Assembly (NCBI GenBank): GCA_023512255.1
Contig: JAILZY010000109.1
Location: 1-10,507 of the forward strand
Direction: 5' to 3'
DNA from: a bacterium
Lineage (GTDB): Bacteria > SZUA-182 > DTGQ01
Length of the DNA: 10,507 bases
The translations under genes were made by a program, and so were the position numbers. Shown in pieces: positions 1 through 6,132 of the stretch. The notes under the pieces are model-generated. The model saw only the letters and a program-made list of their open reading frames with translations. It searched no databases and was not told the origin of the DNA. Numbering within the stretch: the first letter of the stretch is position 1; each line of letters begins with the position of its first letter.

Positions 1-60
1 CTTTCTTCTCTCTTTATTTTCTCTCCTCCCCTTTATATTTTCAACATTATTTTTTCAACA

Positions 61-95
61 TGGGGAACATCTGTTGGAGCCCCAGATATTCCCCA
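61..95. repeat. Imperfect 13-bp inverted repeat (hairpin)
   Basis: TGGGGAACATCTG (61-73) pairs with CAGATATTCCCCA (83-95), leaving one internal C/A mismatch (68 with 88) and a 9-nt loop. No T-run follows on either strand, so it is not a standard terminator. The left arm is part of a 17-nt sequence that recurs inverted at 10433-10449. It would lie in the leader of the leftward transcript. Confidence 0.6.
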
Positions 96-197
96 TCGCG
101 CACTTGTGCTACACACTCAGCGATAGAACCACTTAGCGCTATTAAAGTGGATTAAAAATCGCTCTCAAGCCTGGTTATTTTCTTGTCTCAGAAGACA

Positions 198-226
198 AGA
201 ATAGTGCGAAATAGTTGAGATGTCAA
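198..226 (-). promoter_or_regulatory. Leftward sigma-70-type promoter
   Basis: On the minus strand a perfect -35 box TTGACA (226-221) is followed by a 17-nt spacer and TATTCT (203-198), four of six matches to the -10 consensus. Transcription would start near 191, inside the 180-201 hairpin, and run off the left edge. The transcript would carry a leader of about 190 nt containing the 61-95 hairpin. This implies a divergent gene outside the window. The boxes are read directly; activity is inferred. Confidence 0.5.
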
Positions 227-334
227 GAGAAAAATTGGCAAAAAATTTTTATTGGATATTTACTTTGAATTTTTCTCAGGATTTGGGGCTCATGGTATCG
301 TTTTTCTCTTAGCCTTGTTTTTCAAGTTTTTCCC

Positions 335-363
335 TTGCATTAATTCATCAGTTGTGCTAATTT
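335..363 (+). promoter_or_regulatory. Promoter for nusA-infB (extended -10)
   Basis: TTGCAT (335-340), a 17-nt spacer, then TAATTT (358-363) preceded by TGC (355-357), which gives an extended -10. Predicted start is near 370, so the transcript would begin about 75 nt before nusA and include the hairpin at 392-421. This is the only reasonable rightward promoter seen before nusA. Confidence 0.5.
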
Positions 364-391
364 AATGGTGGCATTAACCTACACAAAGCGG

Positions 392-421
392 AAAGTGGGC
401 AAAAAGCCCGCTTTTTGTTTT
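392..421 (+). terminator. Intrinsic-terminator-like hairpin in the nusA leader (candidate attenuator)
   Basis: A 9-bp stem, AAAGTGGGC (392-400) with GCCCGCTTT (406-414), one G-T pair, AAAAA loop, is followed by TTGTTTT (415-421). An alternative pairing of AAAGCGG (385-391) with CCGCTTT (408-414) uses the same 3' arm. The hairpin lies after the predicted transcription start and ends about 8 nt before the nusA Shine-Dalgarno sequence. It could be the terminator of an upstream unit, but no upstream gene is present, so an attenuator controlling nusA is the more interesting reading. The interrupted U-tract suggests a weak, factor-sensitive terminator. Confidence 0.6.
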
Positions 422-446
422 ATATACTAAGGTGGAGGCGTACAAG

Positions 447-1727
447 ATGGGTAGCGATTTGCTTAAAGTAATCCAACAGGTGGGAAGAGAAAAAAATATC
501 AACCCTGAGGTGTTGATTGAGGCGGTGGAGTCTGCCTTATTGCTCGCTTCCAAAAAGAAGTTTGGGTCGGTCGACAATCTGGCCTTTCACCTTAACCGGG
601 AAACCGGCGAGGTTGAGCTATTCAGCGTCCGAAAGGTAACCGAGGTGGTAAAGGACAAGGAGAGGGAAATCCTGTTGGAGGAGGCGCGAAAATTTGAGGC
701 CGAAGTGAAAGCCGGCGATACCATTGAAGTGCAGATGGAGATTGAAGATTTTGGCCGCATTGCTGCCCAGACCGCCAAACATGTTATCATTCAGAAGGTA
801 CGCGAGGCAGAACGAGAGAATGTCTATAATGATTTCAAAGACCGAAAAGGAGAGCTGATCAACGGTATTATACTGAGATATGAGAAGGGAAATGCTATTA
901 TCGATCTGGGTAAAACTGAGGTGGCCATACCTCCAAAGGAGCAGATTCCTGGGGAGACTTTCAAGCCGGGCGACCGGATAAGAGCCTACATTGCTGATGT
1001 TTACAAGACGAGCAAGGGACCACAGATTACCCTGTCGAGGACCCATGCTGGATTTGTGGCTAAGCTGTTTGAGGTTGAAGTGCCGGAGATCTACGAAGGG
1101 ATAGTCACCATCATGGGGACGGTGCGGGAGCCGGGTGAGCGCACAAAAATTGCGGTTCATTCTAAGGACAAGGATGTGGATCCGGTAGGGGCTTGTGTTG
1201 GTGTCCGCGGCTCTAGGGTGCAGTCTATCGTTCGGGAGTTGCGTGGGGAAAAGATAGATATTATTCGCTGGTCTGAGGATCCACTCACTTTTGTAGCTAA
1301 CGCCTTGAGTCCGGCTGAAATCCTTCATGCGGATTTTGATCCTAAAAATAAATCAGTTAAGATTGTGGTTTCGGATCAACATCTTTCGCTAGCTATTGGC
1401 AAGAAGGGGCAAAATGCTCGTTTGGCCTCTAAGTTGACTGGCTGGAAGATCGACATCAACAGCGAGTTTGAGGTAAAAGAGCAAAAGATGCGGTTGAGCA
1501 GAAAGCGGGAGCAGGTTATCAAGCATTTGTCCAATCTTCCTGATATTGACTTGGGAGTGGCTGAGCGGATTATGAGTCGGGGAATTAATTCCCTAGAGGA
1601 GGTGGCTGCTTTGTCGGTTGAGGAATTAGCCTCAATTCCCGGGGTAGGAGAGGGGATGGCCCGGAGCATTATCCAGAGCGCATCGGAAAAATTAAAGAAA
1701 CAAGATACAGGAGGTGATATCGTTTGA
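447..1727 (+). CDS. nusA: Transcription termination/antitermination factor NusA
   Basis: Cytoplasmic RNA-polymerase-binding factor that modulates pausing, intrinsic termination and antitermination. The product is 426 residues. Visible domains are the N-terminal RNAP-binding domain (about 1-125), an S1 domain (about 133-200), KH1 (about 205-280, loop GVRGSR at 252-257), KH2 (about 282-345, loop IGKKGQ at 317-322) and one C-terminal helix-hairpin-helix unit (about 362-412, with [12 protein letters not shown]). The second acidic repeat found in gamma-proteobacterial NusA is lacking, which is normal outside that group. ATG 447 is preferred because AAGGTGGAGG (429-438) is well placed for it; an in-frame GTG at 432 lies inside that Shine-Dalgarno sequence. 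The stop overlaps infB. rimP does not precede it, and a terminator-like hairpin in its leader suggests attenuation. Confidence 0.96.
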   Translation: MGSDLLKVIQQVGREKNINPEVLIEAVESALLLASKKKFGSVDNLAFHLNRETGEVELFSVRKVTEVVKDKEREILLEEARKFEAEVKAGDTIEVQMEIEDFGRIAAQTAKHVIIQKVREAERENVYNDFKDRKGELINGIILRYEKGNAIIDLGKTEVAIPPKEQIPGETFKPGDRIRAYIADVYKTSKGPQITLSRTHAGFVAKLFEVEVPEIYEGIVTIMGTVREPGERTKIAVHSKDKDVDPVGACVGVRGSRVQSIVRELRGEKIDIIRWSEDPLTFVANALSPAEILHADFDPKNKSVKIVVSDQHLSLAIGKKGQNARLASKLTGWKIDINSEFEVKEQKMRLSRKREQVIKHLSNLPDIDLGVAERIMSRGINSLEEVAALSVEELASIPGVGEGMARSIIQSASEKLKKQDTGGDIV

Positions 1728-3808
1728 AAAAGGTTCGTGTTCATGAAATCGCCAAAAAATTGGGTATGTCGAGCAAGGAGCTGGTAGCAGAGGTTCAGGA
1801 TCTGGGAGTAGAGATAAAAAGCTACATGAGCACTGTAGATGAGGATACGGCTAAGTTGATTCTGGAGATGCTCACTCCGGTCAAAGGGGATATTGCTGGG
1901 AAAATGTCCAAAAAACCGGAGTATCAAAATAAAACTGGTGGTCAGGATAAAGGGAAAACACCCTCAGACCTTGAGGCTAAAAAAGATAAGCTTCAGCCGA
2001 AAGAGCCGGCCGCGGGCGAAGAAGAAGGTCTCAGAGAGGAGACCATCGAGCCGGCAGCACCTAAAAAGATTCAGCTAACCGAAGCGGTTACGGTTAAAGA
2101 GTTGGCTGATAAAATGGGCAAAAAGCCAAACGAGGTAATCAAGAAGCTGATCCAATTGGGAGTTATGGCTTCTATCAATCAAATTTTGGATGTTAGCATT
2201 GCCGTGTCGGTGGTTGAGAGCTTTGGTTTTCAGGTCAGTATGGTTTCTCTTGAGGGTAAGGAAGAGCTTGACATAGGTGAAAATGATCCCTCTCAGCTTG
2301 TTCCTCGGCCTCCGGTGGTAACGGTGATGGGCCATGTTGATCATGGGAAAACCAAACTTCTTGATGCGATTCGAAAGACAAATGTGGCCTCTAGCGAGCA
2401 TGGGGGGATTACCCAGCATATTGGGGCTTACAAGGTCAGGTTGCCGGGCGGAGATGTAACCTTTTTGGATACTCCAGGGCATGAGGCTTTTACGGCCATG
2501 AGGGCTCGTGGGGCTCAGGTAACGGATGTGGTTATTCTGGTGGTGGCGGCAGATGATGGGGTTATGCCTCAGACCATTGAGGCTATTAACCATGCGCGAG
2601 CTGCTGGTGTGCCGATTGTGGTGGCGATCAACAAGATTGACAAACCAGAGGCTAACCCTGAGCGGGTAAAAAATGATTTGGCCAAGCTGGATTTAATACC
2701 GGAGGAATGGGGTGGGAAAACCATCTTTGTGGAAGTGTCGGCCAAAACCGGACAGGGCATTGATAGGCTTCTAGAGATGATGCTCCTTGAGGCAGAGATG
2801 CTTGAGTTGAAGGCCAATCCTAACCGTCCGGCTACGGGCACCATCATTGAAGCCAAGTTGCATAAAGGGCGTGGGCCGGTGGCTACTGTCTTGGTTCAGA
2901 ATGGGACATTGCGGGTTGGCGATCCGTTTGTAACCGGCCTGTACTACGGTAAGGTGCGCGCCTTGATCAACGATAAAGGGGAAAATGTCAAAGAGGCAAC
3001 TCCCTCTACTCCGGTGGAAATTTTGGGTATCTCAGGTGTTCCTCAGGTAGGGGATTCTTTTATTGTGGTTAGCGATGAGCGCAAGGCTCGTCTGATCAGC
3101 ACTATTAGGCTTGAAAAGCAGAGAACCGAAGGCTTGCGCAAAACAGCCAAAGTAACTCTTGAAGATCTTTACGAACGGATCAAGAAGGGAGAGGTCAAAG
3201 AGCTGAAAGTCATTTTGAAGGCAGATGTACAAGGCTCTGTTCAGGCCATAAGCGATTCTCTGGAGCGGCTCAGCACTTCTGAAGTTGGTCTTAAGGTTAT
3301 TCATGGCTCGGTGGGAGCTATTACTGAAACCGATGTCATGCTTGCTTCCTCTTCTAATGCTATTATCCTTGGCTTTAATGTGCGGCCTGAGCCTAAGGCG
3401 GCAGCTTTGGCTGAAAAGGAAAAGGTGGATATCCGTAGCTATACGATTATCTATGATCTGTTAAAAGATGTCCAATCGGCCATGAAGGGAATGCTTGAGC
3501 CTACCTATCGGGAGGTTACCCTTGGCCGGGCAGAGGTAAGGCAGGTCTTTAACATCCCCAAGGTTGGGGCTATCGGTGGGGCCTATGTTCTGGAGGGGAA
3601 AATCATTAAAGGATCAAAATTGCGTCTTCTTCGGGACAATATTGTTATTTATGAGGGGAAAATTTCTTCTCTCCGCCGGTTTAAAGATGATGCCCGCGAA
3701 GTTCAAAGTGGCTATGAGTGCGGGATTGGGCTGGAGAATTATAACGATCTAAAGCCCGGTGATATTATTGAAGACTACGAATTACAGGAGGTAGAGGTTA
3801 AGCTGTAA
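1724..3808 (+). CDS. infB: Translation initiation factor IF-2
   Basis: GTPase that places fMet-tRNA in the 30S P site and promotes subunit joining. The product is 694 residues, a compact IF2. It has an IF2_N motif (about 1-50), a charged Lys/Glu-rich linker (about 55-115), a second IF2_N (about 117-170) and the G domain with GHVDHGKT (203-210), DTPGH (249-253), NKID (303-306) and SAK (339-341). The beta-barrel domains II and IV and the C-terminal fMet-binding region follow to the end. The start is TTG 1724, which overlaps the nusA stop as TTGA; a strong Shine-Dalgarno GGAGGTGAT lies at 1710-1718 inside nusA, so the two genes are translationally coupled. G1 has Lys after GKT where Ser/Thr is more usual, which is tolerated in the family. 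rbfA and truB do not follow, and no clear terminator is seen downstream. Confidence 0.97.
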   Translation: MKKVRVHEIAKKLGMSSKELVAEVQDLGVEIKSYMSTVDEDTAKLILEMLTPVKGDIAGKMSKKPEYQNKTGGQDKGKTPSDLEAKKDKLQPKEPAAGEEEGLREETIEPAAPKKIQLTEAVTVKELADKMGKKPNEVIKKLIQLGVMASINQILDVSIAVSVVESFGFQVSMVSLEGKEELDIGENDPSQLVPRPPVVTVMGHVDHGKTKLLDAIRKTNVASSEHGGITQHIGAYKVRLPGGDVTFLDTPGHEAFTAMRARGAQVTDVVILVVAADDGVMPQTIEAINHARAAGVPIVVAINKIDKPEANPERVKNDLAKLDLIPEEWGGKTIFVEVSAKTGQGIDRLLEMMLLEAEMLELKANPNRPATGTIIEAKLHKGRGPVATVLVQNGTLRVGDPFVTGLYYGKVRALINDKGENVKEATPSTPVEILGISGVPQVGDSFIVVSDERKARLISTIRLEKQRTEGLRKTAKVTLEDLYERIKKGEVKELKVILKADVQGSVQAISDSLERLSTSEVGLKVIHGSVGAITETDVMLASSSNAIILGFNVRPEPKAAALAEKEKVDIRSYTIIYDLLKDVQSAMKGMLEPTYREVTLGRAEVRQVFNIPKVGAIGGAYVLEGKIIKGSKLRLLRDNIVIYEGKISSLRRFKDDAREVQSGYECGIGLENYNDLKPGDIIEDYELQEVEVKL

Positions 3809-3917
3809 GCGAGGCTTGCATACAGCAAAACCTCTAATCCTCTTCCTCATCTTCCCACCTTTTTGCTTAATTTGCTTAATTTATTGACGGCTTAGGCATC
3901 ATTCATCTTTCCCCTGC

Positions 3918-3946
3918 TTGACAAATATCCCAAATAATGTTAAAAA
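3918..3946 (+). promoter_or_regulatory. Promoter for tRNA-Leu
   Basis: A perfect TTGACA (3918-3923), 17-nt spacer and TAAAAA (3941-3946, four of six). The predicted start, near 3953, falls within a 17-bp palindrome and gives a 5' leader of about 50 nt ahead of the tRNA. The tRNA is therefore probably transcribed independently of infB. Confidence 0.55.
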
Positions 3947-3951
3947 ATTAG

Positions 3952-3968
3952 CTACATAAATTATGTAG
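3952..3968. promoter_or_regulatory. Perfect palindrome at the tRNA-Leu transcription start (operator candidate)
   Basis: CTACATAAATTATGTAG is a perfect inverted repeat with 8-bp arms around a single central A. It begins about 5 bp after the -10 box and covers the predicted start. A second small dyad (TTCCC/GGGAA around TTGA, 3969-3982) follows directly, then a TTTTT at 3987-3991. It may be a repressor site or a short leader hairpin; which of these cannot be decided by eye. Confidence 0.45.
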
Positions 3969-4005
3969 TTCCCTTGAGGGAAGGAATTTTTCGCCTATCT
4001 TATGA

Positions 4006-4090
4006 GCCGAAGTGGCGGAATTGGCAGACGCGCTAGATTCAGGGTCTAGTGGGGCTTAGCTCTGTGGGGGTTCGAGTCCCCCCTTCGGCA
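4006..4090 (+). tRNA. tRNA-Leu (anticodon CAG)
   Basis: A complete 85-nt cloverleaf. Acceptor arms are GCCGAAG (4006-4012) and CTTCGGC (4083-4089), with discriminator A at 4090. The anticodon stem CTAGA/TCTAG (4033-4037, 4045-4049) encloses loop TTCAGGG, so the anticodon is CAG (4040-4042) reading CUG. A long class II variable arm fits leucine. The T-arm is GGGGG, TTCGAGT, CCCCC (4066-4082). The 3' CCA is not encoded. It has its own promoter upstream. Confidence 0.96.
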
Positions 4091-4148
4091 TCCATATCCT
4101 GTTCAATAACACTGTTCATAATATTCAACTTCACAATATTTAATTCCA

Positions 4149-4200
4149 TTGATTATCAACTCTTGACATCTGATTATCAACCTGGTATTTTGCTTATCAA
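4149..4200 (+). promoter_or_regulatory. Promoter with three phased TTGATTATCAA-like sites
   Basis: TTGACA (4163-4168), 17-nt spacer and TATTTT (4186-4191) with a TGG extension (4183-4185). Three copies of an 11-bp near-palindrome overlap it: TTGATTATCAA (4149-4159, perfect), CTGATTATCAA (4170-4180) and TTGCTTATCAA (4190-4200). They are spaced 21 and 20 bp apart, placing them on one face of the helix. The arrangement is typical of cooperative regulator binding. The predicted start near 4198 is only about 6 nt before the next ATG. Confidence 0.5.
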
Positions 4201-4203
4201 TTT

Positions 4204-4959
4204 ATGTTGCAGATCATCACGGCCAAAACAGTTCGCATCATGACCTACAATATTCATAGCTGTATTGGAAGGGATAGGAAGCTTTCTCCCTTTCGAATCG
4301 CCGAGGTCATTGCTCAGTGTGATCCTGATATTGTGGCTCTTCAGGAAGTTGATGTAGGTCGCACCCGCACGCAAGGAGTTGATCAGGCCCGGGCAATTGC
4401 TGACCATCTAAATATGGATTTTCATTTTTATCCAGCCATCAAGATCGAGGAAGAGGGCTACGGTAACGCCATCTTAAGCCGCTACCCGATGCACCTGGCT
4501 GCGGCAGGCCCGCTTCCCACTCTCCCATCTTTGCGGCCCCTTGAGAGGCGAGGGGCATTACGGAGCATGATTCAGGTCGGCAGCCGAACGATTCAGATTA
4601 TCAATACCCATCTTGGCCTCTGTCGCCGTGAGCGGCTTCTTCAGGCCGATGCCCTTCTTGGATCGGACTGGCTAACCCATTCGACTTGCCACCCGCCATG
4701 CATTATTTGCGGTGATTTCAATGCTATGCCAGGCTCTTTGGTCTATCGGAGGTTTCGTAAACTGCTGTTTGATGCCCAGCATTGTCTTCCCAACCATCGG
4801 CCTCTTAATACCTGGCCAACCTTTTACCCGTTTATTCGGATAGATCATGCCTTTATCAGCCCTGAAATTATGGTCCGTCGCATCGAGACTCCCCGCACAC
4901 CTCTGACGCGGGTAGCCTCTGATCACCTCCCTTTGGTCATTGACATACGGTTAGCCTAA
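4204..4959 (+). CDS. Endonuclease/exonuclease/phosphatase (EEP) family hydrolase
   Basis: Metal-dependent phosphoester hydrolase of the DNase I/ExoIII fold, 251 residues. All the family's catalytic motifs are present: TYNIH with Asn16, LQEVD with metal ligand Glu48, NTHLG with His136, GDFNA with Asp171 and Asn173, RIDHAF with Asp214, and SDHLP with Asp240-His241. No signal peptide or membrane segment is obvious, so it is probably cytoplasmic. The substrate (nucleic acid, phospholipid or small phosphoester) cannot be told from sequence. ATG 4204 is used, but no Shine-Dalgarno is seen; ATG 4240, directly before the first motif, is an alternative. If the upstream promoter is right, the mRNA would be almost leaderless. 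It stands alone rather than in an operon. Confidence 0.88.
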   Translation: MLQIITAKTVRIMTYNIHSCIGRDRKLSPFRIAEVIAQCDPDIVALQEVDVGRTRTQGVDQARAIADHLNMDFHFYPAIKIEEEGYGNAILSRYPMHLAAAGPLPTLPSLRPLERRGALRSMIQVGSRTIQIINTHLGLCRRERLLQADALLGSDWLTHSTCHPPCIICGDFNAMPGSLVYRRFRKLLFDAQHCLPNHRPLNTWPTFYPFIRIDHAFISPEIMVRRIETPRTPLTRVASDHLPLVIDIRLA

Positions 4960-5101
4960 GTTGTTGGTAATGACCTAGGGTGGGTTTTGGCTGAGTGCGA
5001 GAGTGTATCTAATTCGCTCTCATGTAGCAGATGCCAAAATGAGGAATCCGAAAATAAAAATAAAATCTAACGATATCAGGAAGTTACAATAAAATTCAAT
5101 C

Positions 5102-5130
5102 TTGACAAGAGAGAATTGGGGTGATAGAGT
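5102..5130 (+). promoter_or_regulatory. Promoter for the zinc-ribbon gene
   Basis: TTGACA (5102-5107), 17-nt spacer and TAGAGT (5125-5130, four of six), giving a start near 5137 and a leader of about 70 nt. The -35 box lies in CTTGACAA (5101-5108), whose inverted copy TTGTCAAG is at 5141-5148, so the core promoter is framed by an inverted repeat. This argues against translation beginning at the TTG 5102. Confidence 0.5.
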
Positions 5131-5149
5131 AATTGGAACTTTGTCAAGA

Positions 5150-5177
5150 TCTTGGCCAAGAATTCTTGGCCAAGAAT
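5150..5177. repeat. Tandem palindromic element in the leader of the zinc-ribbon gene
   Basis: Two head-to-tail perfect copies of TCTTGGCCAAGAAT (5150-5163 and 5164-5177). Each contains the 12-bp palindrome TCTTGGCCAAGA, and together 5150-5175 form a perfect 26-bp palindrome centred on AATT. It lies between the predicted transcription start and the Shine-Dalgarno sequence (5191-5197). As DNA it could bind a dimeric regulator; as RNA it could fold into one long or two short hairpins. There is no T-run, so it is not a terminator. Confidence 0.7.
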
Positions 5178-5209
5178 CCTTAAAATTAGGAAAGGAGTTT
5201 TACGATATC

Positions 5210-5575
5210 ATGATCGAGCATGATGCGGAAAGGGAAAAGAAGATAGCCCGCTGCATTCGCTGTCGCTCTGAGTTTACCGCTGATCAACTCCGAGGGGTAA
5301 GCTGCTGTCCGATCTGTGGTGATACTGGTCAGCCCCTATCGCTGGAAGATGACGTTATCATCAAGATAAACTGGCATGAGCTTCGGCTTTTGTGCTCCTT
5401 TGCAGAAAAATGGAGCGAGTATCTTATCACCTCTGGTCAGGTGGCAACTGCGGACAATTTTATGACTATCTATTCAATTATTGGGGCTCTCCAGGAGCAA
5501 TATCCTTACTTCCAGCCGCTGAGTCAGGGTGGGGAATTGCATCAGTTTATTCGAAGCGGGCGCAAGCTCCACTGA
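5210..5575 (+). CDS. Small zinc-ribbon protein of unknown function
   Basis: A 121-residue protein I do not recognise. Cys15-x2-Cys18 and Cys33-x2-Cys36 (with an extra Cys32; CIRC and CPIC knuckles) suggest a zinc ribbon at about 13-42. The rest (about 48-120) looks like a compact alpha-helical domain containing NWHELRLLCSFAEKW. There is no signal peptide or membrane segment. ATG 5210 is chosen because AAAGGAG (5191-5197) precedes it, although 12 nt away. An in-frame TTG at 5102 would add 36 residues, but that TTG is part of the likely -35 box and the added segment would translate the palindromic repeats. It is a single gene with its own promoter and a conspicuous palindromic leader; it may be a nucleic-acid-binding or regulatory protein, which is inference only. 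Confidence 0.7.
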   Translation: MIEHDAEREKKIARCIRCRSEFTADQLRGVSCCPICGDTGQPLSLEDDVIIKINWHELRLLCSFAEKWSEYLITSGQVATADNFMTIYSIIGALQEQYPYFQPLSQGGELHQFIRSGRKLH

Positions 5576-5604
5576 GATCAAATAGCCGCTTGCTTGACCT
5601 TTAC

Positions 5605-5633
5605 CTTCAGTTCAACACCTTTGGTGGTATACT
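5605..5633 (+). promoter_or_regulatory. Possible promoter upstream of the toxin-antitoxin pair
   Basis: TATACT (5628-5633), five of six matches, is preceded by TGG (5625-5627), an extended -10. The -35 position (CTTCAG, 5605-5610) is weak. The leader to mntA would be about 200 nt. The stretch 5576-5841 holds no gene; it also contains a TTGATAATCAC (5665-5675) resembling the hydrolase-promoter sites. Confidence 0.35.
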
Positions 5634-5786
5634 CGTTCAAGTTAGGTTTTGATTGGCATGAATATTGATAATCACGTCAATAAACATATTTTTATGGTAA
5701 GCTGAACACAATATCAAAATAAACTATAAATTTTCACCAAAATAGCTAATCAAAAATCATGCCTGGAAAAACCAAACTTGAAGCAC

Positions 5787-5828
5787 TATAGCATGGTTAT
5801 AGCATTATGAATTATGAGCATTATGAGC
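5787..5828. repeat. Cluster of short direct repeats immediately before mntA
   Basis: TATAGCAT occurs at 5787-5794 and 5798-5805, an 11-bp period (one helical turn). ATTATGA (5804-5810) and two tandem copies of ATTATGAGC (5811-5819, 5820-5828) follow. The cluster ends 13 bp before the mntA start, where toxin-antitoxin operons commonly carry autoregulatory sites. Function as operator is inferred. Confidence 0.5.
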
Positions 5829-5841
5829 GAAGAGAGCAAAG

Positions 5842-6132
5842 ATGTTGAACAAACAGGAAGTGTTGCGTTTCCTTTCAGAACATAAGCAGGAGCTTTGGGA
5901 ACGTTTTTCAGTTCGGAAGATTGGGCTGTTTGGATCATTCTGTCGTGAGCAGGCCACTGAAGTTAGTGATATTGATATTCTGGTGAACCTTGAACACCCA
6001 ACATTTGATAATTACCTGGATTTAAAGTTCTACCTTGAAGATAATCTGGGGCGATCTGTGGACCTCGTTTTGGCTGATTCTGTCAAACCCCGCCTTAAGC
6101 CGGTTATTGACCGTGAGGTGGTCTATGCGTGA
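5842..6132 (+). CDS. mntA: MntA-type nucleotidyltransferase antitoxin
   Basis: A 96-residue minimal nucleotidyltransferase. It has the signature GSX10DXD as Gly31-Ser32 through Asp43-Ile-Asp45 (GSF then SDIDILV) and a third acidic residue at Asp74 (VDLVLAD), so the catalytic triad is intact. In characterised type VII systems MntA neutralises the HEPN toxin HepT by transferring AMP groups to a tyrosine near its active site. The start at ATG 5842 has only a poor Shine-Dalgarno (AGAG at 5833-5836). It overlaps the downstream hepT by 8 nt, so the two are co-translated. Repeats directly upstream are candidate autoregulatory sites. Confidence 0.9.
   Translation: MLNKQEVLRFLSEHKQELWERFSVRKIGLFGSFCREQATEVSDIDILVNLEHPTFDNYLDLKFYLEDNLGRSVDLVLADSVKPRLKPVIDREVVYA

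Larger units (their letters stand above)
1..431. other. Non-coding intergenic region with divergent promoters and several inverted repeats
   Basis: No convincing gene is visible on either strand in these 431 bases. What can be seen are four dyads: 61-95, 129-134 with 145-150, 180-188 with 193-201 (perfect 9-bp stem, CAGA loop) and 227-236 with 268-277 (perfect 10-bp arms, 31-nt gap). There is also a leftward promoter at 198-226, a rightward promoter at 335-363 and a terminator-like hairpin at 392-421. Reading leftward, positions 31-1 are a polypurine stretch (AAGGGGAGGAGAG) that could be a ribosome-binding region for a gene beginning beyond the left edge, but no start codon follows it inside the window. 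The usual nusA neighbour rimP is not here. Confidence 0.7.

Noticed and set aside
432-446. In-frame GTG as the nusA start
   Set aside because: It lies inside the Shine-Dalgarno sequence AAGGTGGAGG; ATG 447 gives the family's normal N-terminus.
618-1328. Long minus-strand open frame of 236 codons inside nusA
   Set aside because: Antisense shadow of a strongly conserved gene; no recognisable domain and no ribosome site.
4999-5021. Hairpin GAGAGTG/CGCTCTC after the hydrolase gene as a terminator
   Set aside because: Seven pairs with a G-T and no following T-run; at best a weak structure.
5102-5209. TTG-initiated 36-residue extension of the zinc-ribbon protein
   Set aside because: The TTG is part of a TTGACA -35 box and the region contains palindromic regulatory-looking DNA; ATG 5210 has a Shine-Dalgarno.
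5654-5669. Sigma-54-like promoter TGGCATG-N4-TTGAT
   Set aside because: The -12 GC dinucleotide is replaced by GA, and no activator sites or sigma-54 context are evident.
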